Shown: in pieces, positions 1 to 9,423 of the stretch | How positions within the stretch are numbered: position 1 is the first letter of the stretch | Layout of the letters: every line of letters starts with the position of its first letter | Assembly (NCBI GenBank): GCA_963770275.1 | Contig: CAVYPD010000018.1 | Span: forward strand, 186,001-250,000 | Reading direction: 5' to 3' | Source of the DNA: Roseiarcus sp963770275 | Lineage (GTDB): Bacteria > Pseudomonadota > Alphaproteobacteria > Rhizobiales > Beijerinckiaceae | DNA length: 64,000 nucleotides | Notes under the pieces: generated by a model | Database searches by the model: none | What the model was told of the DNA's origin: nothing | What the model saw: the letters and a program-made list of their open reading frames with translations, nothing else | Position numbers and translations under genes: made by a program

Positions 1-46
1 GGGGCGTGGGGGAAGGCAAGCTAGCCAGTTTGAGGAGCGATTCGGC

Positions 47-1048
47 TCACCCTCGCAGCGCCGCAACGAGCCGTTCCCATGCGTTCTCGTCGCACGGAAT
101 TCCAAATCGCAGCCAGTCCGCGGCCTTTGCGAACGGGCGGGTCAGGATTCCCTCGCGCAGAAGCTGTTCAAAGGTGGCGCGCGCGTCGGCATGAGCGGCC
201 AGTCGGTAGAGGTGCGTTCCGCCGATGATTCGCCAGCCGGCGCCGTGCAGGAGAGCGTCGAGACGCGCTGCTTCCTCGTTCAGGCGCGCACGCGCCGCCT
301 CGAACCATTCCGAATCAGCGAGCGCGCGGACCCCGATCGCAATCGCCGGCCCGCTCACGGGCCACGGGCCGAGAGCTGCTCGCAAGGACGCGACGATGTC
401 TGGCGACGCGAGCGCGAAACCGAGCCGCAGCCCGGCCAGTCCGTAGGCTTTGCCGAATGAGCGCAGGACGACCGCCCTGCTCGTGGGGAGCGAGGGCGCG
501 AGGCTTTGCCCCTCGGCGTCGAAATCGGCGAAGGCTTCGTCGACGATTAGCACGCCTCCGCGCCGTGCGAGCCGCTCGTGCAGATCGAGGAGCGCCGGGC
601 GAGGTGTGATCTGCCCGTCCGGATTGTTGGGATTGACCACGATCGCGACGTCGAGGCCGTCCAATTCCTCGAGCCGCTCCGCCTCAATCACGCGAGCGCC
701 GGCGGCGGCAAACGCGGATGCAAAGCCGCTGTAGGTCGGCCCCAACGCGCCGACCGCGCCATGCGGCAATATGCGAGAGAGCGCTTGGATGAGCGCCTGC
801 GAGCCGGGCCCCGCGACTGTGCAGGCAGGGTCCACGCCATAACGCTGCGCGGCGGCGGCCTCGAGCCTCGCAAGCGCGCCGCTTTCCGGCAACCGCGACC
901 ACGTTTCTGGCTCAAGATCGGGGAGGGGATAGGCGTGCGGATTGATGCCGGTCGAGAGGTCGATCCAGGGTTCGGGCGCCCCGAGTGCGAGCCGTCTGGC
1001 GACTTCGAGCGCGCCGCCGTGATAGGTGAACGCCCGCTCGTCCGCCAT
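47..1048 (-). CDS. cobC: L-threonine-O-3-phosphate decarboxylase (CobC)
   Basis: PLP enzyme of the aminotransferase fold that makes (R)-1-aminopropan-2-yl phosphate, the linker of the B12 nucleotide loop. The sequence shows the family's N-terminal YHGG and LSTGINP motifs, the VVNPNNPDGQ motif near residue 140, IVDEAFADF, and the Schiff-base lysine in SFGKAYGLAG near residue 199. About 333 residues, normal for the family. I start at the ATG of MADERAF (1048); an in-frame ATG at 1069 is possible and would overlap the ATG of the divergent cbiB. The longer in-frame extension is a low-complexity Ser/Glu shadow of the cbiB N-terminus. It is divergent from cbiB with almost no spacer, so promoter elements must lie inside coding sequence. 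Family assignment is firm; the start is uncertain by about 7 codons. Confidence 0.93.
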   Translation of the reverse strand: MADERAFTYHGGALEVARRLALGAPEPWIDLSTGINPHAYPLPDLEPETWSRLPESGALARLEAAAAQRYGVDPACTVAGPGSQALIQALSRILPHGAVGALGPTYSGFASAFAAAGARVIEAERLEELDGLDVAIVVNPNNPDGQITPRPALLDLHERLARRGGVLIVDEAFADFDAEGQSLAPSLPTSRAVVLRSFGKAYGLAGLRLGFALASPDIVASLRAALGPWPVSGPAIAIGVRALADSEWFEAARARLNEEAARLDALLHGAGWRIIGGTHLYRLAAHADARATFEQLLREGILTRPFAKAADWLRFGIPCDENAWERLVAALRG

Positions 1049-1067
1049 CCGCTCTATCCCCACGGTC

Positions 1068-2051
1068 ATGCCGCTCTCGCTCTCGCTATCGCTGCCGCTC
1101 TCGCTCGCCGCCCTGATCATCGAGGCGCTGATCGGCTATCCGGCGCCTCTCTATCGCGCGATCGGCCATCCAGTCACTTGGATGGGTCGCTGGCTCGCGT
1201 GGCTGGAACCAATCCTCAATAGCAGCGACGCCAGCTTCTCCACGCGCCGTGCGGCCGGCGTCGTCGCGCTTTGCCTTTATCTCGCGCCGGTCGCGCTTGT
1301 CGCTTGGGCGGCGACGCGCCTCTGCGTCTCGGCCGGCCCGCTCGGTTTTGCCACGCTTGCCCTTCTAGCCGCGAGCCTGCCGGCGCAGCGCAGCCTCGCC
1401 GTCCACGTGAGCGCGGTGACCGAAGGACTCGACGCGGGCCTCGATGAGGGGCGCGTCGCGGTCGCGAAGATCGTCGGTCGCAATCCGGATGTGCTGGACG
1501 AGGCGGGCGTCGCGCGCGCGGCGATCGAGAGCTTGGCGGAGAATTTCTCCGATGGCGTCGTTGCACCGATCCTGTGGACCGCGCTCGGCGGTCTCGTCGG
1601 CGGCGCGCTCTACAAGGCGATCAACACCGCCGACAGCATGATAGGCCATAGGGACGAGCGGCACCGTGCCTTCGGCTGGGCGGCGGCGCGGCTTGACGAT
1701 ATCGTCAATCTGCCGGCGTCCCGTCTTGCCGCGCTGTGGCTGATTCTGGCCGCGTTGCTGACCCCGGGCGCCTCGGCCCGAGACGCGGCGGGAGCCGTAT
1801 GGCGCGACGCGGCGCATCACCGCTCGCCCAATGCAGGCTGGCCCGAAGCGGCGATGGCCGGCGCGCTCGGTCTCAAGCTCGCCGGACCGCGCGTCTATGG
1901 AGAGACGCTGGTCGATGACGCGTTCATGGGAAGCGGCCGGCGTGAGGCCGGAGCCGCCGACATTCGGCGGGCGCTGCGGCTCTTCACGCGAGCGTGTGCA
2001 ATCCAGGCAGTGACGCTCTTTGCGCTCTTGGCTATCCGTCGCCTTGAGTAG
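1068..2051 (+). CDS. cbiB: adenosylcobinamide-phosphate synthase (CbiB/CobD)
   Basis: Inner-membrane enzyme that attaches aminopropanol phosphate (the CobC product) to adenosylcobyric acid. About 327 residues with several hydrophobic helices. Visible family signatures are the N-terminal EALIGYP and GHPVTWMGRW, then ESLAENFSDGVVAP near residue 150, and the region around INTADSMIGH. Start is the ATG at 1068, giving the typical hydrophobic N-terminus; a longer form from 1026 would run antisense into cobC. Divergent from cobC, its functional partner, and followed after 21 bases by an alpha/beta hydrolase gene on the same strand. Family assignment is firm. Confidence 0.94.
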   Translation: MPLSLSLSLPLSLAALIIEALIGYPAPLYRAIGHPVTWMGRWLAWLEPILNSSDASFSTRRAAGVVALCLYLAPVALVAWAATRLCVSAGPLGFATLALLAASLPAQRSLAVHVSAVTEGLDAGLDEGRVAVAKIVGRNPDVLDEAGVARAAIESLAENFSDGVVAPILWTALGGLVGGALYKAINTADSMIGHRDERHRAFGWAAARLDDIVNLPASRLAALWLILAALLTPGASARDAAGAVWRDAAHHRSPNAGWPEAAMAGALGLKLAGPRVYGETLVDDAFMGSGRREAGAADIRRALRLFTRACAIQAVTLFALLAIRRLE

Positions 2052-2072
2052 CGCCGCTATCCGGAGAGGGCA

Positions 2073-4218
2073 ATGATGGGTTGGTTCGGTCGCACGCTGA
2101 TCGCATTGGGCGTCGTCAGTTTCATGATCGCCGAGGCGGACGCGCGGATTACTCACATTGAGATCACTAAAAGCGAGCCAGCCTTCGGCGGTCGGTCCTT
2201 TGGCGACGCCGGCGCTTATGAGCATCTGACTGGCCGCGTCACGGGCGAACTCGATCCCGCCGATCCCGCCAATTCCGGGATTCAGGACATCAATCTCGCG
2301 CCCCGCAATGCGCGCGGCATGGTCGAATATGTGACGAATATTGAGCTTTTGAAGCCTGCGGACATTGCGCAAGGCAATCGAATCCTTTTCTTCGAAGTCA
2401 ACAATCGCGGCAATAAGCTTGCGCCTGGCTCCTTCAGTGCAGGCGTCGCGGGCGGCGTCGCCGAGCGAAACGCGTTGTCTTCTCCCGGGGACGGCTGGCT
2501 CATGCGACTGGGCTACACGATGGTGTGGTTCGGATGGGAAATGGACGTGCGTCCGGGCATGAGTCGCATCGGCATGCCGCCGATCGTGGCGCATGACCAC
2601 GACGGCTCTCAGGTCACCGGTCTTGTGCGCTCCGAGATCATCACGCCGGTTCCGGCGACGAGCGTGCCGATCAGCCTCAGTCAGCAGATACAGAACTATC
2701 CGATCGACAGTTACGACAGCTATCCGACCGCGAGCACGGACAATTCCGCGCCATTCGCGGACGGGTTTCTTCCGACGCTTACCGTGCGAGCCCGCGAGCA
2801 GGATCCGCGGGAACCGATTCCGAACTCGGCTTGGAGCTTCGGAATATGCGACCAGAGCGGCGCTTTGACGCCGGACGAGAAGCATGTCTGCTATCGCGAT
2901 GGATTCAAACCTGGACATCTGTACGAATTGATTTATCGCGCCAAGGATCCGACGGTCGGAGGCCTCGGATTTGCCGCCGCGCGCGATCTCGGCGCCTTCC
3001 TGCGCAATTCCGACAAAGACGATTCGGGAATCGCCAATCCGGTTTTTCGAACCGACAATCTCGCCATCATCGAAGGCAGTTCACAGAGCGGGCGGATGAT
3101 CCGCAGCCTGCTCGCGCTTGGCTTCAACCGCGACGAGACGGGGCGCCGCGTGTTCGATGGCGCCTTTCCGCATATCGGCGGCGGCCTCATGCCGCTCAAT
3201 GTGCGCTTTGGCCAGCCGGTGCGGGCCTGGGGCGAGCAGACCGACCATCTCTATCCGGCTTACGATTTTCCGTTCACCTATGCGCGTCAGACCGATCCTT
3301 TGACGGAGCGAACGGAAGGCCTGTTTGACCGGTGCGACGCGACCGACACCTGTCCGAAGCTTTTCCATGTCGCGACCGCGCTCGAGATGTGGGAAGGGCG
3401 CCAGTCGCTCGGCCTGACAGACCCGCTCGGCCGAACCGACATCGCCGATCCGGCGAACGTCCGCACCTACATCATGGCGAGCACCCAGCATGGGGCGGCG
3501 CCGCTGCCGCTCGCCACGCACGCGCCATTCGGCAATTGTCAGCAACAACCGAACCCGAACCCGCAAATCTGGACCATGCGCGCGCTGCTGACCGCATTGA
3601 CCGCGTGGGTGCGCGATGGGGTCGAGCCGCCGCCGAGCGCAAAGCCGAGCATCGCCGACGGCACGCTCGTCCCTCCGGACAGGGTTCGGTTTCCCGAGAT
3701 CCCCGCAAACTTCTATGGCGAGGTGGACCGGCCCGCAGTTTCGCCTCTCAGGATCTACGACACTCTTCACGTTCTCGATTTCGGTCCGCTCTATCGGGCC
3801 GAAGACTCGAGTGGGGTGATTGTGCGCGAGCCGCCAAAGGTCGGATCAGGAAGCTACGGAATTCTCGAGATCCAGGTCGACGCAGACGGCAACGACCTGG
3901 CCGGAATTCGCTCCGTCTTCCTGCAGACGCCGATCGGCACCTATACGGGCTGGAATCTGGGTCGCAAGGATCGCTTCGAGAACGGCATGTGCAATTTGCA
4001 GGGGAGCTTTATTCCCTTTGCCTCGACGAAGGCCGAGCGCATCGCGGTGGACGATCCACGGCTCTCGATCGAGGAGCGCTATCCAACGAAGGATGTCATA
4101 TCTCGCGGCGTTTAAGAAAGCCGCAGACGATCTCGTCGCCAAGCGCTTCTTGCTGCCGGACGATGCGGACGCGTTGGTCAAGAGCGCTGTGACCGAGGGC
4201 GTTCGGAACGCTCCTTAG
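2073..4218 (+). CDS. secreted alpha/beta-hydrolase-domain protein, frame broken near the C-terminus
   Basis: Large protein with an N-terminal signal peptide (hydrophobic about residues 5-22, then ADARI) and the conserved block ITHIEITKSEPAFGGRSFGDAGAYEHL typical, in my judgement, of the large alpha/beta hydrolase domain family (Abhydrolase_10 type). A nucleophile-like GSSQSGR lies near residue 335. Substrate unknown. The first frame stops at 4115 after ERYPTKD. The adjacent +1 frame continues with YLAAFKKAADDLVAKRFL and ends at 4218, which is the normal tail of this family, so one extra base near 4093-4096 splits the gene. Corrected length is about 714 residues. A GGAGAGGG Shine-Dalgarno sits just before the start. 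It follows cbiB closely but no cobalamin role is evident. Confidence 0.7.
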
Positions 4219-4285
4219 GGCTCGACTTCACGGTCTCCCGGTGCTTCGATGCGGACGCTGATTCTTTTGGGCTAAGGCAACCCCA

Positions 4286-4633
4286 ATGTTCCGAGTCATA
4301 GCGCTATTTTCGATTGCTATCGCGATGCAGACCGCCGCGATGGCGCAGGAAGACGCCAAGCCAGAGACCGTCCAGGTTCATGGCAAGTCGCTTGCGCTCA
4401 GCTGCGCGGAGTGGAAACGCAATCAAGACGGATCGTGGACGAGCACGGGACCATTGCTCGTAGGAACGGACACGGTGAAGGACGTGACCTTGCGGGGCGC
4501 GAAGGACACGAACGTCCTGGAAGCGAAGTGCGGGAGCGGGGCCAGCCCAGCCGCCAAGCCGCCGCAGAGTGATGATCCGACCAAACATGCGGGGCACAAG
4601 CATCACGGAGCGGCGCCAAGCGACGGAACGTAG
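4286..4633 (+). CDS. small secreted hypothetical protein with histidine-rich tail
   Basis: 115 residues. A signal peptide is clear (MFRVIALFSIAIAMQ then AAMAQ, cleavage expected after AMA-Q near residue 21). The mature part holds two cysteines (SCAEW and EAKCGSG) that could form a disulphide, and ends with a flexible Pro/Lys/His-rich segment containing HAGHKHHG, which could bind metal. No family recognised. It lies 67 bases after the hydrolase and converges on cobQ. Real-gene evidence is the signal peptide, codon pattern and cysteine pair; function is unknown. Confidence 0.6.
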   Translation: MFRVIALFSIAIAMQTAAMAQEDAKPETVQVHGKSLALSCAEWKRNQDGSWTSTGPLLVGTDTVKDVTLRGAKDTNVLEAKCGSGASPAAKPPQSDDPTKHAGHKHHGAAPSDGT

Positions 4634-4688
4634 CGGCGCGCAATTTGCGGTCACGCCGGTCGGGTGATGGAGTTGGCCACAGTGACCC

Positions 4689-6143
4689 CTAGCGGGCGGC
4701 AGCAAGCAGCGCATCGCAATCGAGATGCGCCTCGCAATGGTCCGCGAGCGCGTCGAGGGTGCGCTCGATCGTGGGCTCGTAACTGATTCCGGCGGTCGTT
4801 CCGAGCGCCGCGAGCCACGCCGCACGCTGGCGATCGTCGGCGAACAGTCCATGCACATAAGCGCCAGCAATCTGGCCGCTCTCAGATACTGCGCCGTCGA
4901 GCTGTCCGTCGGCGAAGCGCATAAGCGGCCGTGCGCAATCGGGACCTCTCGTTTCGCCGACGTGCATTTCATAACCGCTGAACGACGCGCCATTGGCAAG
5001 GCACGCGCCTTGGACCTGCGTCAGCGTCTTTTCGCCGGTCAGAACGGTCGAGACATCCAGCAGCTTCAGGCCTTCGATCTCGCCCGGAGGTCCCTCCATG
5101 CCGTGCGGGTCCGACACGCTCCGGCCCAGCATCTGGTAGCCGCCGCAGATACCGAGAACCCGGCCGCCGCGTCGCGCATGAGCGAGAAGGTCGATGTCCC
5201 AGCCTTGCTCCCGAAAGAATTTGAGATCGGCGATCGTCGCCTTGCTGCCGGGCAGGATGACAAGGTCGGCGATCGGCAGCGGCTCGCCAGGGCGGACAAA
5301 CACGAGCCGCACGGAGGGCTCCATGCGCAACGGATCGAAGTCGTCGAAATTGGCGATGCGCGCCAGCATTGGCACGGCGATGGTCACCGCGCCGTCGGTT
5401 CGCGGCTTCTTGTCGCCAAGGCCGAACGCGTCTTCCGCCGGCAGCCGCGCTGCGTCGGCGAAGAACGGCAGGAGGCCGAAGGCGCGCCAGTGCGTGTGCG
5501 CTTCGAGCGCCATCATGCCGCTCAGGAACAGGTTCGCGTCGCCGCGAAACTTGTTGACGATGAAGCCGACGATGGTCGCGGCGTCCTCGGGCGCAAGCGC
5601 CGCGTTGACGCCGAGAATCTGCGCGAAAATGCCGCCGCGATCGATGTCGCCGACCAGCGCGACCGGGCAGCCGGCGGCGCGAGCGAAGCCCATATTGGCG
5701 ATGTCGCCCTCGCGCAGGTTGATCTCGGCCGCGCTGCCCGCGCCTTCGACGAGCACGAGATCGGCGTCCGCCTTCACGTGAGCGTAGCTGTCGAGCACAG
5801 CGCTCATCAGTTTGGGTTTGAGAGCCTGATATTCGCGCGCTGGCGCGTTGCCAATTACCTTACCCTGGACGACAACTTGCGCGCCGACCTCGCTTTGGGG
5901 TTTGAGCAAAACCGGGTTCATGTGCACGCTGGGCGCAACGCCGCATGCGCGCGCCTGCAGCGCCTGGGCGCGGCCGATCTCGCCACCGTCGTCCGTCACC
6001 GCAGCGTTGTTCGACATGTTCTGCGGCTTGAATGGACGAACGCGAAGCCCGCGCTTCGTGAAGGCGCGGCAAAGCCCCGCGACGAGGAGCGACTTGCCGA
6101 CGTCCGATCCCGTCCCTTGAAACATCAGCGCCCGAGAGGTCAA
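4689..6143 (-). CDS. cobQ: cobyric acid synthase (CobQ)
   Basis: Glutamine- and ATP-dependent amidation of adenosylcobyrinic acid a,c-diamide at the b, d, e and g side chains. N-terminal P-loop-like motif MFQGTGSDVGKS, then PFKPQNMSNNA; C-terminal class I glutaminase domain with nucleophile Cys in LGICGGYQMLG, GYEMHVGETRG and the late VHGLFADD histidine. I choose the TTG start at 6143, which overlaps the cobO stop codon (TTGA) and gives about 484 residues; an ATG 18 bases further in (6125, at MFQGTG) is the alternative. Translationally coupled to upstream cobO on the minus strand. Family assignment is firm. Confidence 0.94.
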   Translation of the reverse strand: MTSRALMFQGTGSDVGKSLLVAGLCRAFTKRGLRVRPFKPQNMSNNAAVTDDGGEIGRAQALQARACGVAPSVHMNPVLLKPQSEVGAQVVVQGKVIGNAPAREYQALKPKLMSAVLDSYAHVKADADLVLVEGAGSAAEINLREGDIANMGFARAAGCPVALVGDIDRGGIFAQILGVNAALAPEDAATIVGFIVNKFRGDANLFLSGMMALEAHTHWRAFGLLPFFADAARLPAEDAFGLGDKKPRTDGAVTIAVPMLARIANFDDFDPLRMEPSVRLVFVRPGEPLPIADLVILPGSKATIADLKFFREQGWDIDLLAHARRGGRVLGICGGYQMLGRSVSDPHGMEGPPGEIEGLKLLDVSTVLTGEKTLTQVQGACLANGASFSGYEMHVGETRGPDCARPLMRFADGQLDGAVSESGQIAGAYVHGLFADDRQRAAWLAALGTTAGISYEPTIERTLDALADHCEAHLDCDALLAAAR

Positions 6144-6748
6144 AACTCGATCGCCTCCTGCGCGCGCACCCCGGCGGCGAAGTGATGCTTGACGAGCGCA
6201 AACTCGGTGACGCAATCGGCCGCCTCGATCATTTCCGGCTTGGCGTTGCGCCCGGTCACGACGACATGCAGGCCGGTGCGTCGCGCCGCGAGCGCCGCGA
6301 CGACTTCGGCGAGCGACAGATAATCATAACGAAGCGCGATGTTGAGCTCGTCGAGCACAAGGAGACGGATCGAGGGATCGGCCATCATGCGCTTGGCTTC
6401 CGCCCACGCGGCGCTCGCCGCGGCAACGTCGCGCGCGCGGTCCTGCGTCTCCCAGGTGAAGCCTTCGCCCATCGTGCGCCACTCGGCCTGGTCGCCGAAG
6501 CGCTCGATAGCCATACGCTCGCCTGTCGACCAAGCGCCCTTGATAAACTGCACCACGCCGACGCGGTGGCCACGGCCAAGCGCCCGCAACGCGAGTCCGA
6601 AGGCTGCTGTCGATTTGCCTTTGCCCGGACCGGTGTGGACGATCAGAAGGCCTTTTTCGAGAATTGGCTTCGCGGCGACCTCGGCGTCCTGGACGGCCTT
6701 GCGCTTGGCCATCTTCGTTTTGTGCCGGTCGTCTTGCGGGTGGTTCAT
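6140..6748 (-). CDS. cobO: cob(I)yrinic acid a,c-diamide adenosyltransferase (CobO)
   Basis: Adds the 5'-deoxyadenosyl group of ATP to Co(I) corrinoid, the step before CobQ. 202 residues with the P-loop HTGPGKGKSTAAFGLALRA near residue 40, then FIKGAWSTGE, the MGEGFTW motif and VLDELNIALRY. The N-terminal Lys-rich segment before residue 25 is typical of the family. Forms a two-gene unit with cobQ, whose start overlaps its stop. No cobalamin riboswitch is visible in the roughly 270 bases upstream. Family assignment is firm. Confidence 0.95.
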   Translation of the reverse strand: MNHPQDDRHKTKMAKRKAVQDAEVAAKPILEKGLLIVHTGPGKGKSTAAFGLALRALGRGHRVGVVQFIKGAWSTGERMAIERFGDQAEWRTMGEGFTWETQDRARDVAAASAAWAEAKRMMADPSIRLLVLDELNIALRYDYLSLAEVVAALAARRTGLHVVVTGRNAKPEMIEAADCVTEFALVKHHFAAGVRAQEAIEF

Positions 6749-6815
6749 GGGGCATGTTCCGGCGACGCTAGGCGCCGATGCGCCTGGACCTAGATCAGAC
6801 AGAGCATAGACCGCC

Positions 6816-7875
6816 TCATTGCGATGCGACCAGCGGCGGTTTCGGGGTCGCGCCGCACCGCTCGAGCACCATCGGCGACCTCTCCGGTTCGGAGCCTCTG
6901 GCGACCCGGAGCAGTCCGTTGTCCAGATCGGTCAGGCTGTGAAGGGCGATCGGAGCGCCTTGAAAGACCCGGAAGCGGACACTGACGACGCGCGGATTGC
7001 AAGGGGACAAGGGGATGCTAGTGCAGCATAATCAGGCGGGGGTAGGCGAGGACTTCGCCGAATTCGTAGACGCGCTCTATCCCCAATCCGCGCACGTTGC
7101 GATCCCGGTTCGGGGGGTCGACCGAATAAAATCCGGTCACCATCGAGGGATCGAAGGCGTAGACCCGTCGGATGCGGGAATCAGAATAGGCCGCAAGCTG
7201 AGCCAGGCCGCCGCCTAACGAGTGGCCGACGGCGATGATCTCGGTCGTGCCGTCGTGGTAGCACTTGTCGCGTTCGATATGGCTGATGAAATCGCCGACA
7301 TGGTCGCGGACCTGCTCGTACTGATCGTAGATGGGAAAGGCGCGCAAGATCCAATGGAAGTTGGATTCCCAATCTCCCTTGTTGCCGCCGACGGTTCCGC
7401 GAAAGGCGATGACAGCTTCGGGACATCGGACGCCCTTGCGCGCCCAGATTTGAACGCCCAAGCCGTCCGCGACACGCTCGCCCTGTCCGGCCGTCTGGAC
7501 ACCGCATTCTTCGGCTCCGCTGCAACTCCACACGTAGCGCCACTCATCGAGCCAGCGGGCCGCACGTTGATCGTCGGCGCGCGCGGCGCAATTCTTCGGA
7601 TCATCGGCCGCGCATGCGGTGGCGCGGCGAGTGGCCGTGCGGGTCAGATAGACCTGAGAATCGTACGATTGCTCCGCAAGCAGGGCGTAGGGCAGGACGC
7701 GCGCGGCGACCGGCCCGGCCTTCTGTTTCTGATCGTAATTGTCCTCGCCCTCGGTCCGTTGGATGACCTGGCCCTGCTCCTGGTCGAGGTGGAGGCCTGC
7801 GCAACCCGAAAGGAGAGGGAGCGCGATCGCCACGGCGATCGCTTTGACAGTCCGAGCGCATGCGATCGCTTCCAT
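6816..7875 (-). CDS. lipase-class-3-like lipoprotein, frame broken near the C-terminus
   Basis: Predicted outer-envelope lipoprotein: hydrophobic signal ending in a lipobox LLSGC near residue 25 from the ATG at 7875. The body carries AFRGT and the serine-nucleophile elbow GHSLGG of class 3 lipases, then YAFDPS and an aspartate region. The frame stops at 7018 after RLIMLH. The next frame continues directly with PLSPCNPRVVSVRF and the family-like AL-HSL-L segment, ending at 6816, so one extra base near 7020-7025 probably splits the gene. Corrected length about 352 residues. Upstream start codons in the same frame to 8013 give a non-signal extension and are disfavoured. Substrate unknown. Confidence 0.65.
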
Positions 7876-8221
7876 GCAAGCCCCAAGCCCCAAGCGAGAT
7901 TCGCGGCTCAAGGGATGCTCGGCGCTGAAGGCGCCGCCCGTCAAGGCGTCAGCGCGACGCCGCTGTCCTGTGGTCCCGGTCGAACCACGCAAACCGGGCA
8001 AGCGCGCGCTCACAACGAAACCGGAGGTTGCGCGACGGTGCAGACGCGCTGTTCTAAGCTCCCCCGATTTGGGATGTCCACAAAGGCCGACAGTGCTGCT
8101 AGAATTCGGGACTGGCTGGCGCTAAGAAAATCCAGGTCCGTGCGGCGGTGGTTGGTGCTGGCGATGGCAGGATGCAACTGAGTGCGTGTATTCATCAGTA
8201 GACGCCGGGAGATTCCGAACT
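7876..8221. other. non-coding gap with no assignable element
   Basis: About 345 bases between the lipoprotein gene (minus) and the next small reading frame (plus). Open frames on both strands here have no signal peptide, motif or start support. The region must hold divergent promoters, but no convincing -35/-10 pair stood out. Confidence 0.4.
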
Positions 8222-8692
8222 ATGGGTTCTCTTATCGTCCCGCGGCGTCAATTCCTACGAGGGCTCGCTTCGCTCGCTGTTTGCGCGCCGGCGGTCGTCC
8301 GCGCTCCGAGCCTCATGGGGGTCAGCGCCAGATTTTGCTGGTCTTCCCGTGCGGCTCCGAGATGGACAGCCCCGCAGGAGGCGCTCGCCCTGTTGCAGCA
8401 CGAAATGGAGCGCCGATTCGACAGAAACGCTGTTCGGCGCCGCAGAGGTCTCTCAGCGGAGACCGAAGACTGCGTCGTGAGCCAGGGTCCTGTCGTCGCA
8501 GAAGCGAAGACTACCGAGTTGTGGGAACTTCGAACCTTGTTCGGGCCTCGTGGTTCGCCGCCCAAGCCGCTCGAGGATTTGCCGGCCGAAGTCCGGGCCG
8601 GTCTTTCTTCGATGTTTGGGGGCTGCTCCGATGCAAGCTCTCGGACTTGGGCGGCGAGGTTCCCTAGCTTCGCGGCGCGCACAAGCGTTTAG
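8222..8692 (+). CDS. hypothetical protein with twin-arginine-like N-terminus
   Basis: The N-terminus VPRRQFLRGLASLAVCAPAV followed by VRAPSLM resembles the short Tat-like leaders of phage-related or hypothetical proteins in Rhizobiales, which read roughly RRxFLxGLA-APA-VRA-SLM. After residue 45 the composition becomes Arg-rich and less protein-like, though EALALLQHEMERRF is plausible. The reading frame may be broken or a remnant. It lies directly upstream of the cobalamin riboswitch. I cannot assign a function; the real end is doubtful. Confidence 0.35.
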   Translation: MGSLIVPRRQFLRGLASLAVCAPAVVRAPSLMGVSARFCWSSRAAPRWTAPQEALALLQHEMERRFDRNAVRRRRGLSAETEDCVVSQGPVVAEAKTTELWELRTLFGPRGSPPKPLEDLPAEVRAGLSSMFGGCSDASSRTWAARFPSFAARTSV

Positions 8693-8735
8693 TGCTCCAT
8701 TTGACAACCCTTGCCGAAGCTGGAACATGACCAGC

Positions 8736-8909
8736 GCACGGTCCCTCGATTACGCCCGAGGGTGAAAAGGGAACACGGTAGGCTTTTTGTCGATCCGTGG
8801 CCGCCCCCGCGACTGTGAGCGGCGTGCCGACGCTTTTCTCGCCACTGGGCTTTTTCATAGGTCTGGGAAGGCGGCGTCGGCGATACGTTGCGAGCCAGGA
8901 GACCTGCCG
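8736..8909 (+). promoter_or_regulatory. cobalamin (adenosylcobalamin) riboswitch
   Basis: Classic B12 riboswitch landmarks occur in order: GAGGGTGAAAAGGGAACACGG (8758-8778), the core GCCGCCCCCGCGACTGTGAG (about 8800-8819), the B12-box GCCACTGGG (about 8841-8849), GGTCTGGGAAGGCG, and the closing GCGAGCCAGGAGACCTGCC ending about 8908. It lies 5' of the DUF1636-cobW-cobN-cobG-cobHIJ run and should lower its expression when adenosylcobalamin is plentiful, probably by hiding the downstream ribosome site. Confidence 0.95.
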
Positions 8910-8959
8910 TGCGCCGATGGATTCCGCAATGCCGCCGGAGGGGCGGCTAAGGAGCGTTG

Positions 8960-9037
8960 ATGACTGCCCGACACACTTCCAATTCGCCCCGAGGCCATTG
9001 CTGTCAACTGGGATCGACGCGCCGTGAACGCCCATAG
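8960..9037 (+). CDS. possible 25-codon leader ORF between riboswitch and DUF1636
   Basis: An ATG at 8960 is preceded by a near-ideal AAGGAG with 5-base spacing, the best ribosome site in the riboswitch expression platform. It encodes 25 residues including an HCC motif and stops at 9035-9037, overlapping the GTG used for the DUF1636 gene (9024) in another frame. It may be a coupling leader. Alternatively, given the many +1 errors in this window, it may be the true start of the DUF1636 gene thrown out of frame. Confidence 0.35.
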   Translation: MTARHTSNSPRGHCCQLGSTRRERP

Positions 9038-9410
9038 CGGCCCTTCGGTCGCCGCGACGCTGCTTGTCTGTATCACCTGCAAGAGCGAGACGGGCCCACG
9101 GGGCCCCGGCCTGTTCGCAGCGCTTGGCGAGCGTCTTGCCTCTGAGCCCAGCATTGCGCTCAAGGCCGTCGAATGCCTCTCCGTTTGCAAACGGCCGTGC
9201 ACCGTCGCGCTCGCCGCGCCTGGCAAGTGGACCTACGTCGTCGGCGATCTTGACCGCGACTTACACCTCGATGACATCGTCATTGGCGCCCGCCGCTACG
9301 CAGCTTCGCCGGACGGTATCGTTCCCTGGCGTGATAGGCCTCTCTGCTTTCGCAAAGGCGTCGTTTCCCGGACGCCTCCGCTTGCGTCCGTTGGAATGGC
9401 GCCCGCTTAA
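9024..9410 (+). CDS. DUF1636 metal-binding-type protein of cobalamin operons
   Basis: About 128 residues. The VCITCK (CxxC) near residue 16 and ECLSVCKRPC near residue 56 are the cysteine pairs expected of DUF1636, and the ending DGIVPWRDRPLCFRKGVV is the family signature. DUF1636 genes recur in cobalt/cobalamin operons; a role in cobalt handling is inferred and not demonstrated. First clear gene after the riboswitch, followed after 13 bases by cobW. The start is a GTG at 9024; an upstream ATG with a strong ribosome site (8960) lies one frame off. Confidence 0.8.
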   Translation: MNAHSGPSVAATLLVCITCKSETGPRGPGLFAALGERLASEPSIALKAVECLSVCKRPCTVALAAPGKWTYVVGDLDRDLHLDDIVIGARRYAASPDGIVPWRDRPLCFRKGVVSRTPPLASVGMAPA

Positions 9411-9423
9411 GGATCAGCTCCGA

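Noticed and set aside
1365..2918. 517-codon minus-strand open frame across cbiB and the hydrolase
   Set aside because: Arg/His/Asp-rich, no domain, fully antisense to two recognised genes; a GC-rich shadow frame.
4725..6185. 486-codon plus-strand open frame opposite cobQ
   Set aside because: Composition is typical of an antisense shadow and cobQ is unambiguous.
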